64,000 nt of DNA from Thalassia testudinum. Its lineage: Eukaryota; Streptophyta; Magnoliopsida; Alismatales; Hydrocharitaceae. Location: the NCBI GenBank assembly GCA_037157565.1, contig JAZHRO010000014.1:74802001-74866000 (forward strand), given 5' to 3'. Numbering within the stretch: position 1 is the stretch's first letter; each line of letters begins with the position of its first letter. The position numbers and the translations under genes are program-made. Under the pieces are notes generated by a model that worked only from the letters and a program-made list of their open reading frames with translations, made no database searches and was not told the DNA's origin. Below, piece by piece: positions 23,244-33,642 of this stretch.

Positions 23244-23258
23244 CTTTTTGGCGCCGTA
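23244..23258 (+). other. Truncated primer binding site after LTR A2
   Basis: CTTTTTGGCGCCGT equals the first 14 bases after LTR A1; the match stops abruptly at AGCAAG. This is a deletion breakpoint between a second A copy and element B. Confidence 0.85.
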
Positions 23259-24613
23259 GCAAGAATTCCAAACTCCCAACTAAGAATGTGATCAACAAAA
23301 CATCAGGGTCTGATTCGGGTGTATGTTGTTGTATAGGAAAACAGAAAAAGTCGGAGGAGAAATTAGAGGAAAGGGTGTCCTTACTTCAGGCTTTCAAATT
23401 AACAATCATTTTACTCCTCGCGGCTATCGGATCAATCCCTACCTCTGCCATAGGTTTACTGAATGCACATAAAGAAAGGCATAGAGCAAAATCTGAAATC
23501 AATAGGAGAGTAGTTTTGTTCGATCACACAAGCACATTGATCATAAACAAGCTACCTCCTAAGAAGCAGGACCTGGGAGCCCCACTGATTTCCTACACAA
23601 TAGGAAAGGTTACTTCTGACCGGGCCCTCCTCGACTTTGGTGCCTCCATTAATGTGATCCCCACCTCACTACACATGGAATTGGGTCTAGGCTACCTAAA
23701 ACACACTGACATAACCTTGCAGTTAGCCGATAGATCCATTACAAAGCCAAGGGGTATTTTGGAGGATGTTTTAGTCAAGGTTAATGATTTACATTACCTT
23801 GCTGATTTCATGGTCCTGGACATGGAAGCCCCAAAATAGCTCAACGACACCCCGATTATTTTGGGAAGACCTTTCCTGGCTATTGCCATGGCGAGGATTG
23901 ATTGTTATTCGGGAAATATAGAAATGGCTTCAGGGGATAAGACAAATCAATTCAATATTTTTGAGGTCTCAAAGAAGAATAAAACTAAATGTGGTTCGAT
24001 GGAGGAGCTTGGTAGAATAGAGGAAGTAATGGCTATACATACCTTAGACAACCTTTTAATGGCCAACTCAACCCAAACTCGGGAAGAAGATCACACAGTT
24101 GCTGAAATAATTGAGGACAAAGCAAAAATGCAACCAATTGTAGCAACACGGGATGAGGAAGATATACATGAAATCAAAAAATTGTTGAATGATTCACGTG
24201 GTCAAGATAAAATCCAACAATATCCTTATCCTGAATGCTTAGAGTTTGAGGTCCAACTTGTGGGTGGGAATTCTGAGGATCAAGATGGTTGGTTTAAGAA
24301 CCTAGAGTGTGAGGATGAAATTGAACATTGGGGAAGAACTCTTCAAACATTAGGTATTCTAGGGTACCCACAAATCCCCAGCACATCACAAAACCCTCAT
24401 CATCCTTTTTCACCCAACCACTGCATAAATTCTATACCCAACTACACTTCCTCTGTAATAAATCAACAAAACTCCTCTTGGAGACCATTTGGGCTCTCCC
24501 TGCACCACCAGCTTACCACTTTCTTTGTTCATCTCTTTGGTAAGCCCATTTTCACTCTTCCAGACCCATACCTGGGGGCCCAGATACTGTGTTGTTGTGG
24601 CCTCAATGTTTAG
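23259..24613 (+). pseudogene. Element B protease and C-terminal tail
   Basis: One frame is open across the breakpoint and reads an Athila-type aspartic protease: APLISYTIGK, then ALLDFGASINVIP (about 23629-23667) with the catalytic Asp in place, then ITLQLADRS. After a TAG (23837-23839, probably from CAG) come IILGRPFLAIA and an acidic 230-residue tail ending at TAG/stop 24611-24613. The tail holds FGLSLHHQ at 24488-24511. No reverse transcriptase follows: the next bases are 3' UTR. The N-terminal part of the protease region was removed with the A complex. It would process the element's polyprotein if intact. Confidence 0.85.
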
Positions 24614-25955
24614 TTATTATTGATTGAGAACCTCGCCTAGCTAAAGGCACTCAACTTAGCACATGTAAAGACTGTTCCAAGCTAAACAGTGTCTCACGGA
24701 AACCAGGTGCTATTCTTCCACTTCTACTCTCTTGCATGCTTTCATTTTATTTTCACAATGAGGACATTGCAAAAGCTAAGCATGGGGGAGTGGACATATT
24801 TTATAACCTTTTTGCCAGCTCTAACAGTAATTTCCTGTTATTTGATTCTTGTTAAAAAAAAATTAGAATTAGGAGATGAGAACTTAGGCATTAGGAGTTG
24901 TAAACTTTAGGAATTGATTCTTTGAGACCAGAATACTTAGACTCTTCAGGTCTTGGGCTTAATTAGCCCGGGTTTCCACTCGAATGTGGATTTAGTCTCG
25001 AGTCCTTGCCAATTAAAATTTATTTTAAATGGTAAATAATTTGGAATGATAAGTATGTGACTTATCAACCCACCCTCTAATTTGGGGGGACTTTAAGCTT
25101 AAGTATCTGCACACATTATTTTGCACTGACTCACTTTCCAGCAATTTTTACAGAAATTAGGTAGCTAATGGACCGACTTGGGTGGTATGGCTGGCAAGTT
25201 GTCGGTGGTAATAGCTCATTGGCCGGTTGTCTAGAGCCTAGCCACGACCATTTTCGTTGTACTGCCTTTAGGTAAATCTTAGATCAGAGAAGCCACCTAT
25301 TTAAAAAAAAAAATAGGAGAGAAGAAAAAACAAATAAAACCACACTTCACCGCATGAGTATGGCTGACAAGTTGTCAGTGGTAACAGCTCATCAGCCAGT
25401 TGTCCAGAACCTAGCTCACAAAAAATGCACAATAATTCCAAAAACACTCAGGGAAGAAGCGCGAAAGTAGAATAAACCTGGTAGATATACACTGGATTCA
25501 CGCTTGTGTTGACCCCACAAATAAAAGAAGTAGGGAGAAAGCTACCGATCATAAAGATAAACCTTTAGGCAAGGTCACCTAGGGTCGTAGAAACCCGAAG
25601 TTCGTCTTAACAGCCATTTTGTGAGTCTATCACTTTTTCACAAAGATGCTTAGCACTTAGAGTCCTTTTCGAGTCTTGGACGGGTAGGGTAGCCGTAAAA
25701 AGTTATCCCGTAACTCTCAAACTCCAAAAGCACAGAAAAATTAAAAAAAAAAATATTAAATAAGGTGAGGGCTCAGATGGTCTGCATTCTGGCAGGCACC
25801 CGGGGACTGTTGAGTTTTTGTAATTAGGTCATGGGGATGAGGCTTTCTAAAGCAATCAATGAATTTTGCCTAAATACTCGAACCTTGATTCTATTGATAT
25901 GCATAGCATCTAGTTTAATTTTGCTAGGGACTAGCAAAAAGTAAGCATGGGGCTA
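24614..25955 (+). other. 3' UTR of element B
   Basis: Non-coding. It has an internal ACAATGAGGACATTG with GCATGGGGGAG (24755-24790) and two 58-bp direct repeats (25185-25242 and 25358-25415) beginning GTATGGCTGRCAAGTTGTC. A block at 25640-25730 is shared with the 3' UTRs at 31700-31760 and 51440-51530. The terminal purine tract is AAAAAGTAAGCATGGGGCTA at 25936-25955. Confidence 0.8.
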
Positions 25956-27742
25956 TGATAAACATGTATAATTCAACGTAAAATGCTTATTTGTGATAGT
26001 TCATATGCTTAGCACTGCATATCATGATATAAACATTGCATAGCATGCATCATTCTGCATTTCGAGTAGTTGTTTATATTTTAGGTTAATTAGGTCCTTT
26101 TTATGGTCAAGAGAAAAGAGGATTTATTGCAGGGCCTCCGATAGACGATCAGACCAAACGGATTTGATCGGGACGACAAACGGAGACTAACGCCTCTGAA
26201 ATCATCCAGATCGGAGTCCCGTAGCATCACATTAAGCCAGAGAAAGATCAATGGCCAGGGGGCAATGTGACATCCATACGGGTTTCAGATGGAAAATCCG
26301 ACCGTATGGATGGATCCGGAGCGACGATCGCAGTTCGGCATCACAGGAATCATCTTGATTTGAGCATCGTAGCACCCTCTACAAGAAGAAGATGGACGGC
26401 CTAGATGGTGCCATGTGGCGCCATCTAGACCGCCCAACACCGGCCAGCAGCACCGCCTAACTCCTTCATCCGCACCCTTCAATCCTAGCTGTTGGATCAA
26501 GATCCAATGGCTGGGAAGTGGACGCACCAAGCCGCTCCACACGACACATGGGAGGGGTTGCCGCAATGGTGGTAGCGCTGGCTTGCAAAGGAGGGGCGCG
26601 TGTTCGAATCCCCGTAGCCCCCCCAATTTCCAATTTGGCCGGCCGCTCAGCAGCAGCTGCGCAGCACGCAGCAACAGCAGCACGGCGTACGTGTACGTGC
26701 ATGCTAGCGCATGCCAACGCGCACGCGACACGGGTGCGCAAAGCGCATAGCGCCAAAAGAGCGCACACTAGTAGTAAGGCGCGCAAATCTTCAGCGACGC
26801 ACCTTTAGTGATGCTTGCAGCTGTCACTAATGGTCTGTGCACGCCAGCAAGAGGATTTGATAGCGGATCTTCAGCGACAGCTGCAGCGATGTTTATTAAC
26901 ATCACTAAAGCCCCGTGTGCACCAGCAAGAACAATTGAAGGGTGGATCTTCAGTGACAGTTGTAGCGACATTTGTGGATGTCAGTAAAGACCCAGATACG
27001 ATTTTTGCCTCTTCACCACCACTATAAAAGGACCTACACCACCTCCCTTCCAAGCTATCTCTACCTACTCTACTGCCTCCTACTCCCAAGCTCTAGCAAG
27101 CCTACCAATGCTCCATTAGAGCTTGTTCTCAAGCTCCCAAAGTGCCTACTAGTGTAGCGAACCTCTACCCCACCAAATACTCCTCCAACTTCCCATCTCC
27201 CTTCATAGGTCACCTTGGAGCTGTCCTCCCATCTCCATTCCGGTAGCAGATCACCTCCATCTTCTCACCTCCATTTCGAAGCCACAACGAAGCTTTCCTC
27301 AACACGACGTCCTCCAGCATCTCACCTCCATCATCCCGCTCCTCACCTCCTTTGTCCGAGCTTCTGCCAGGCACCGTCGTCTCGCCGAACAGCCTATTCG
27401 GGAGATTTCCTCTCACCCCCCTCTCTTTTTATGCTTTCATAGTTTCTTCTAATTGACATTAGAAGTAATATATATCAGATTTATTCCAGATCTCTATCTT
27501 GTGATACGTTTGCTTGATTTCTTTTATTCCTAAAATACAAAAAAAATAACAAAACCCCAAAATACAAAAATAGAAATGAATCAAAGCGCAATTTTCAACT
27601 AAAGTAAACATCTCCTCCCTGTGTTCGACCCCGGACTCCCTTGGAGTTTCGGTATAAATTTTATCTGAGCGACGTGTTTTGCAACTATGACGATGGGTTA
27701 CTTATAACCCCGATTTCTAAACACACGAAACACGCACGACCA
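25956..27742 (+). repeat. 3' LTR of element B
   Basis: Starts TGATAAACATG and ends ACGACCA; it follows the 5' LTR over its full length with frequent substitutions. It repeats the palindrome (26405-26424, inside a longer imperfect palindrome CTAGATGG...CCATCTAG), the tRNA-like module (26554-26622), the tandem units (from about 26787, 26866 and 26945) and TATAAAAG (27023-27030). Confidence 0.93.
26554..26622 (+). other. tRNA-like module in 3' LTR B
   Basis: GGGGTTG (26554-26560) pairs with TAGCCCC (26615-26621) as a seven-pair acceptor-like stem with wobble pairs. Between them are a D-arm-like GCAATGGTGGTAGCGC, a loop with TTGCAAA, and a B box GTTCGAATCC (26602-26611). The length of 69 is close to a tRNA, but the anticodon and T stems do not close properly. 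Confidence 0.5.
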
Positions 27743-28941
27743 ACCTTCCTTAATTGAGTTATTTTAGTCTCAATTAGTGTTTCGCACATCTAATTAAACT
27801 TGTATTAGGTTTAGATGCATTTTACCTTAATGAATTAGGGTTACAACCCTAATTTGAGACCTACCTTGACCTAAACCCACTAGAACCTACCCTAATCAAC
27901 CTAGCCACCTAGGTTTCGACCCACACACACCCACACACACCATCTACATGAAAATACTTAGCCTAGAGTTCTCTAGAACTCTCTACCATGTGTTGTTTCC
28001 TTGGTTGCTAAAAATAGCAACCAAGATGCATTCAATTTTTAGATCCACCAAATGTGGATCTAAAAACCACCCATCCATCCTTTCTCTCACTCTCCCATGA
28101 GCTCCCACCATAGGCCACTCTTGAGAGTTCCACACTTCTCTAGAGAGGCTCCCTTGGGTCTACTTAAAGGACCTTTAGGTTGCCATTTGCACCCATCTAG
28201 CCTACCATCTAGTTTTAGCTTCATTCCACCTCCATTACTCCACCTCCACCTCCATGAGCACACCATGGCATCCTCATCACCTCCATGCCAGGCCTAGATC
28301 ACCTCCAACCTCTCTCCAAGGGCCGGCCTAAGCACCATTGACCGCCCCTCCTCCTCTCAACCAAGTCAAAGGCGATCGGAGCTACCTCCGAATGCCCTTC
28401 ATTCTATTAGCTAGACAAGTAGCGTAGTTCCTCATAGATTAATCCTTTATTGCTACTTAGTAGTGTAGCTCCATATTCTCCCCCAATGATGCATGCATAA
28501 TCCCCCCACAGATTCATGTATACAGTCATTTTCTGTTAGCTAGGTTATTGGTTTCAAGCTTTTCGCAAGCTTCACTCTGTAGCCACCGTGGTGCAATCAA
28601 TGAAATCATCTTTTATATATCTCTATGTCTATGTGTGAAAATCACCATGAGCTGATTGCCATATTTCCTTGTGATTAAAGTTGCATGCACAAAATTTGTA
28701 TTCTCTTGCAACTAAGCATGTCGTGTATCAATATAAATTATTGTAAACTAGCATGCATTTCTTAATAAGTAGAGCAAGCTAGATTGAATTCAAATCTGCA
28801 TTTTCTAAACACTTCCCAAAGATGAACTACCAGGACTCAAGTCTCGTTATTTTATAAATTATTTTTGACGAGCATTTTAGTGCACTATACTATGATGATA
28901 TCTATGTTTTCAAAACATGCACGAGAATCGCCCTCCTGTCA
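27743..28941 (+). repeat. Solo LTR C1, second piece
   Basis: Continues the match to LTR C2 from its position near 47166 to its end; both end in CTGTCA or TTGTCA. The short CA repeat at 27920-27945 and the GGATCTAA...TTAGATCC inverted repeats near 28040 are also in C2. The 66- to 112-codon frames inside it are not genes. Confidence 0.85.
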
Positions 28942-29819
28942 TACACCACATCCTCTTGAATCCTAAGACGTGCATCTTCACGCACGTCCTCACTCCCTCG
29001 CATCCACATGCGCCACGCAGCCGCCCCTATCGCCACTCGATGAGGATCCTACGGTCAATCGTACCCATGCTCAACTTCTTTCCTAATTTCATGCTGGACG
29101 TGCCTCTAACCTTCGTTGGTTTCTCAGGAGAGAAGGTGCTAACCAACATGCTATGGATGCATTTGTGTCAAGTTTCCAATCTTTGCATGACTGTTTTCAA
29201 CCGTTGGATGAAGATCCAACGACTGATCATGTCCTTCGTTAATGAGGTGCGATGAGGCGATTGGAGTGGATGCATCGCAGCTGTTGGATGATGATCCAAC
29301 ATTCCACGTCTTTCCTACAGAGATTGGGGCATGGTGAGGGGCGGCTGCGATGGTGCCACGTGGTGCCATCGTGGCTGTCCATCTTCCTTTCTTCGTAGAC
29401 AGTGCTATAGGCCTCCGATCAGGCTGATTTTTACGCCATTGGACTACAATCGTTGATCCAGATTCATCCGTGCGGTTGGATTTGTCATCTGAGGTCTGAA
29501 TCTTCTTCATTTTTCCCCTTGGCTCTTACTCTTCTACAGACTCCATAGGGTGTTACTGGAGTCTGATTGATGTGATCTTGGAAGCATTGGACTCCCTTCG
29601 TCATTCTAAATAGATCCATAAGGTTGGATCAGTCATTTGCAGCCCCGAATTACCTGCAATAAGTAATACGTCTCAGATAGCATAGTAAAATTCATAAAAC
29701 ATATAAATCAATTGTGATGCAAAATACGATGCGTATGCATGCAGAATGCCCATGTCAAGCTAGGTTCTGGTTTAATTCAGGTGAATTAGGGCCTATGATT
29801 GCTATGTAATTAGCGCTCA
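28942..29819 (-). repeat. LTR E, minus strand, second piece (U3 side)
   Basis: Resumes after the duplication TACAC and runs to about 29819. On the minus strand its start (near TAATTACATAGCAATCATAGG) resembles LTR C. It holds a CACGTG direct/inverted motif at 29350-29369, 450 bases from the LTR start. No interior adjoins either end, so E may also be a solo LTR. The outer edge is approximate. Confidence 0.65.
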
Positions 29820-29998
29820 CTCTTTTTTCCTTCTTTTCTGTAATCACAAATCTCATCAGATTTTGTAAATGTACTCATTATTTTGTGGCCTCACATGGCA
29901 TTCAGACTTCAATTAAAGTCCTAATAACCCTACAACTAAGTTAGAAGTCCTCAGCCAGTATTCGGGTGATCAGAAATACTAAAAAGTAGGTATGGGTC
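29820..29998. other. Short flank between LTR E and element F
   Basis: No gene. It ends AAGTAGGTATGGGTC, which resembles a gypsy purine tract; GGGTC is the left copy of the F target duplication. Confidence 0.4.
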
Positions 29999-30576
29999 TG
30001 ACGTGCGCTTGTGCGTGTGTGTTAAGAAGTGTCGTTTTAGTCGCACTTGCAACATCGATTTTAAAGTAAATAAATGGAGGTGAGTTCGAGTGTCAGTCTC
30101 AGGGAGGCATGAAAATCAGATTTTGCTTATCACTTGTTGTCACGGAAAGCATGGAGTTTTGCTTGCGAAAGGTGCGGTTTGAAAAGCGAGAGAGAGATAG
30201 TGAGAGAGAGATATTAGGGTTAGAGTTGTTTTTTGCTTGATCATGCAACTTAAACAGCAAGTAAAATAAACAACTGAACAGAAAGTACTTCATTAATCAT
30301 GCAGCTTTAGTTCATAGATTACAACATTAAATACATGCTCAAACAAAAGTAAAGGAAAGCTTAAAAGAAAGGAAGAGAGAGAGACGGGGGGAGAGCGACG
30401 AGGCAACCACGGCGGTGGAGGAGGCTCCGTCGGCGGTTCGTCGTCTCCGGCGATTACAAGAGGGCCTAAAGCTAGCTAAGAGAGGGGTACAGTAGTTGCA
30501 AGGGAAGTGAATGCCTTGAATGAGTGGTTGGAGGGGGTTTAAATAGGGTTAAGGGCTTTCTAAAAGAAGAAGGGGC

Positions 30577-30603
30577 TTTAGCGACGTCCAGGACGTCGCT
30601 AAA
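30577..30603. promoter_or_regulatory. Palindrome just upstream of the LTR F TATA box
   Basis: TTTAGCGACGTCC and GGACGTCGCTAAA are perfect 13-bp arms around one base. The pair lies 28 bases upstream (minus strand) of the TATA-like box. In the other LTR (41063-41089) two symmetric C-to-T type changes weaken it. Confidence 0.75.
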
Positions 30604-30907
30604 ACCATTCCAAAAGCATCGGTGAAGCCCTCCAGCCCGTCGGTCAACAGCCCGTGCCATTCTTCTTCGTGCTCGATCCGCGGCCGCTACGTGAGAGCCA
30701 TCCGATCGAAGATCGGACGGTTGAGATCGTCCCTTGGATGCGCTCGGATCACGCCTCGGGCGTGCGTGTGCACAGGCGTCGTCGCCCGATGTGTGCATGT
30801 GCGTGAGCGCTCGTGATCTGAGGGTGCACCGCATGGCACGATCTCGGCCACCCGCTGCTGATCGGGCGGCCCAATTTCGTTGCGCGCTTCCTTCGTCTTC
30901 AATTTTA

Positions 30908-30977
30908 TGCACCGCGTGGATCGAACCGGCGTCGCATGCGTGCAGGCGTGCGCGCTAACTGTTGTGCCACGCCCACG
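30908..30977 (-). other. tRNA-like module in 3' LTR F
   Basis: On the minus strand GTGGCACAACAGTTAG (30955-30970) resembles a Pol III A box and GGTTCGATCC (30918-30927) a B box, about 27 bases apart. It is in the sense direction of the element. Confidence 0.5.
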
Positions 30978-31408
30978 CTTTGTCCCGGCGACTGCGGGTG
31001 GGCACACCGTTCTTAGCCGTCCGATCGAAGATCGATGGCCGAGATTTGATCTCAGCTGAAGGAAGAGTGGTGTGAGGTGGAGCGGGGGTGATATGGTGCA
31101 ACAAGGGTCGTTGATCACCAGATCAACGGTCAAAACTTCTTGGGCCCATTGTAGGAGCTATGGATGTCGGATTTGGCCGATCTTGAGTGCGTTGGACTTC
31201 GTTCACCTTTCTGAATCCATCCGTGTAGTCCGATTGCTCATCTGAGGCTTGCTTTGACAAGTGCTTACACAAATGGCCATTAATACAGTTTTATATGCAA
31301 TCTTGGTACATGATGCATGCAATGCTCCCATTCTACTTATGTTGTGCCTTTTATTCTTAAGATGGGCCCTATTTAACGGAATTATCACCCCCATGTGCAG
31401 TGTTATCA

Positions 31409-32773
31409 TACCCCCATGCTTACTCCTTGCTAGTCCCTAGCAAGGTTTATTCTAGCCTTTATTTTCTTTCAGAATTTAAGAAGTAATTGCTTAGATACTT
31501 CATCACTTGTCAATAGGAGGAAATATACCAACATCTTAGTCTACAAAGACTAAGCAGCTCCCTGGTGTCTGCCAAAATATGAATCACCCAAATCCTTGCT
31601 TTAATGTATATAACTATACATATGTATATGTATATATATATATATTTTTTAGAATTTTTTCGGAATTTAGTGTGGGTTGGTAACTTTTTATGGCTACCCA
31701 ACCCACCCAAAACTCGATCAAAACACTAAGTGCTAAGCATCTTGGTGTGAAGATTGTGATAGACTCACTTAACGGTAATTCAGACAGACTTTGGGTTTCT
31801 ACACCCCTAGGTGACCAGAAGAGGAAATATAATTGCCTGAAGGTGTACTTGTTCGATTGGTAGCTTTCTCCCTACATTTGTTTTAATTGGGGTCAACACA
31901 AGGATTTTTCCAGTGTATATCTCCCCGGCTTGTACTACTTCCCTGCTTCTTCCTTAAACATTTTGGTTCTTTTTGTGTAGTTATTGAGATCGGCCCTAGA
32001 CAACCGACCAATGGGCTGTTACCCACGATCACTTGCCAGCCATACTCGTGCGGTGAAGTGTGGTTTATTTTCTTTTCTTCTCCCTTCTTTTTTTTTTCGT
32101 AGGAGGCTTCCCTGATCTCAAATGTACCTAGAGGCAATGAAGAAGAAATGATCTCATGGCTGGGTTCTGAACAACCTGCCAATAGGCTGTTACCCACGAC
32201 AACTTGCCAGCCATACCACCCTAGAGAGTTTATTAGCTACCCAATTTCTGTCAAAATCTCCGAGAAGTGAGTCTGTGCAAAAATGTGTGCGAATACTTAG
32301 ACTCAAAGCTTTTCTAAGTTAGAGGGTGAGTTGATAAGTCGTATACTTATCACCTTATTTAGTAGGTGGATTACAATAGCTTAAGGTTGCAAGGATTCGA
32401 AGCTAAATCCATATTCTAATGGACACCAGGGCTGATTAAGCCTGAAGGCCTGAAAAGTCTAAGTGTTTAAGTTCTTTTTGTATTATTTCCCACTATTGAC
32501 AAGTTTCCAATGCCTAAGTTTTCTTCCTAAATTCAATTTTTTTATTTTATTTTATTTTATTTTATTCAAACTGATTAAATGAACTCAGGATTATGCAATT
32601 TACCACCCCCCCATGCTTAAGTTAGACAATGTCCTCATTGGCAAGTACATGGATGCATAAGGGTTCAAAAAGATAGTACCTGAGTGACGTAAAATACCAG
32701 ATCAGTCTGAATCCTCTGGGTTGCCTCCGAGGAAGCGTTGAGTTTAACGCCTCCAGCTGGGCGGTGCTCCGTG
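31409..32773 (-). other. 3' UTR and purine tract of element F
   Basis: The terminal purine tract (minus GTAAGCATGGGGGTA, 31409-31423) adjoins the 3' LTR. Further in are two direct repeats (31993-32045 and 32163-32216) matching those in the B 3' UTR, a TA-rich simple repeat (31610-31645), an internal CAATGAGGACATTG with GCATGGGGGGG (32602-32641), and GGAGGCAACCCAG (about 32717-32729). No ORF is supported. Confidence 0.8.
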
Positions 32774-33040
32774 TCATCCCTCAATGAGGGTGACACTCTC
32801 CTTTGGGCGAACCTGGGCCAGGAAGTGCTTCAATCTTTGACCATTAACTGTAAAAGTGTGCCCAGTGTTAGGATTAGCGATTTCAACCGCCCCATTAAAG
32901 TAAGGCTTAACCACCCGAAATGGTCCTATCCATTTGGACGTGTTCTTCCCCGGGAAGAGTTTTAGGCAGGCGTCAAACAGCCAGACTTGCTGGTTAGGCT
33001 CAAAGGTTTTTCTATGAATGAATCGGTCATGGAATTGCTT
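32774..33040 (-). pseudogene. Element F integrase C-terminal end
   Basis: An 88-codon frame ending in TGA at 32774-32776 reads the GPY/F-type tail of plant gypsy integrases: HDRFIHRKTFEP, NTSKWIGPFRVVK and NGQRLKHFL. This module binds DNA during integration. It is open but its zinc-binding and catalytic core domains are absent; the sequence upstream of 33041 belongs to insertion G. Confidence 0.85.
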
Positions 33041-33620
33041 TTACGGTTGAATCTGATTATTAGTTCCGCTTTTAGTTATATGACCACTGAATTAGTAAAT
33101 TCAAACAATTTGGTGGTCTTGAATTTAAATTGGAATGCAAATGCGTGAACAGAAGCTGGATGCAAAAGTTAGAAAGATATACCTGTCTCCAGCAATCTTC
33201 GTGCTAATATGCTTGCAATGCAATAATAAGATCTAATATGCTGCTCAATCACCCCTAAATGCACGCACCTAAGGGTATGCAACTTCTAAATAGGCAACTC
33301 GATATTTTTTATTGGTTTTTAAAAGCAAGCAAGCAGAAAATATAATCACGCATGCACCAAAAATATTGTAAGCCCAAGTAGCTAAAGAATGCATGGACAA
33401 ACCCCCAAAAATTTAGCCCCAAATTACTACAAGGGTGAAAAGACAGAATTAAATTGTGACGACGGAGAATCCTCTGCGAAATAGGATCTTGGTCTCCTTC
33501 GTCTTTTCCTTGTGTGGCTTAACTCGTGGTTGCTGTCGCTACTCTGTTGTACCTCGTCGCCTTGGCAGATTCCTTGCACAATAATCAAAATGATAAAGTA
33601 AATCTATTGCGTCTGTTGCC

Positions 33621-33638
33621 TCCCCGGCAACGGCACCA
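33621..33638 (-). other. Primer binding site of insertion G
   Basis: Minus TGGTGCCGTTGCCGGGGA; one C-to-T difference from the tRNA-Asp complement. Confidence 0.9.
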
Positions 33639-33642
33639 ATTT

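Larger units (their letters stand above)
13610..23258 (+). mobile_element. Element A complex: non-autonomous gypsy element with recombinant right end
   Basis: LTRs at 13610-15863 and 20995-23243 flank a 5.1-kb interior with a tRNA-Asp primer site and a 3' purine tract. The LTRs are nearly identical over their first kilobase, so this is one of the youngest insertions. The right LTR is followed by CTTTTTGGCGCCGT, the first 14 bases of the element's own interior, instead of the GGCCC that precedes the left LTR. So the right LTR is also a 5' LTR of a second, deleted copy. Sequence from 23259 belongs to element B. There is no RT, RNase H or integrase. Confidence 0.88.
8779..27742 (+). mobile_element. 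Element B: Athila-type LTR retrotransposon holding nested element A
   Basis: Two LTRs of about 1.79 kb (8779-10564 and 25956-27742) bound a 15.4-kb interior. A perfect 18-base tRNA-Asp primer site follows the first and a purine tract precedes the second. The interior has a gag with five stops, then the element A complex (13610-23258), then a protease with an intact catalytic motif; I see no reverse transcriptase or integrase. The flanks AACAT and ACCTT match at only three of five bases. It is inserted in solo LTR C1. The two LTRs differ visibly more than those of A, so B is older, as nesting requires. Confidence 0.92.
29999..31408 (-). repeat. 3' LTR of element F
   Basis: On the minus strand it starts TGATAACACTGCAC and ends GCGCACGTCA. 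It holds a tRNA-like module (30908-30977), a 27-base palindrome (30577-30603) and a TATA-like CCCTATTTAAACCC (30535-30548). The arginine-rich frames of 100 to 150 codons inside it on both strands are a GC effect. Confidence 0.93.

Noticed and set aside
22982..23258. Apparent N-terminal extension of the B protease frame into LTR A2
   Set aside because: These codons are LTR and primer-site sequence; the frame is open across the breakpoint by chance.
25185..25415. CRISPR-like repeat pair
   Set aside because: Only two diverged copies in a plant retroelement 3' UTR; no array or cas genes.
30472..31133. Arginine-rich frames of about 148 codons in LTR F
   Set aside because: Composition effect of GC-rich LTR; counterpart frames in the other LTR differ and break.
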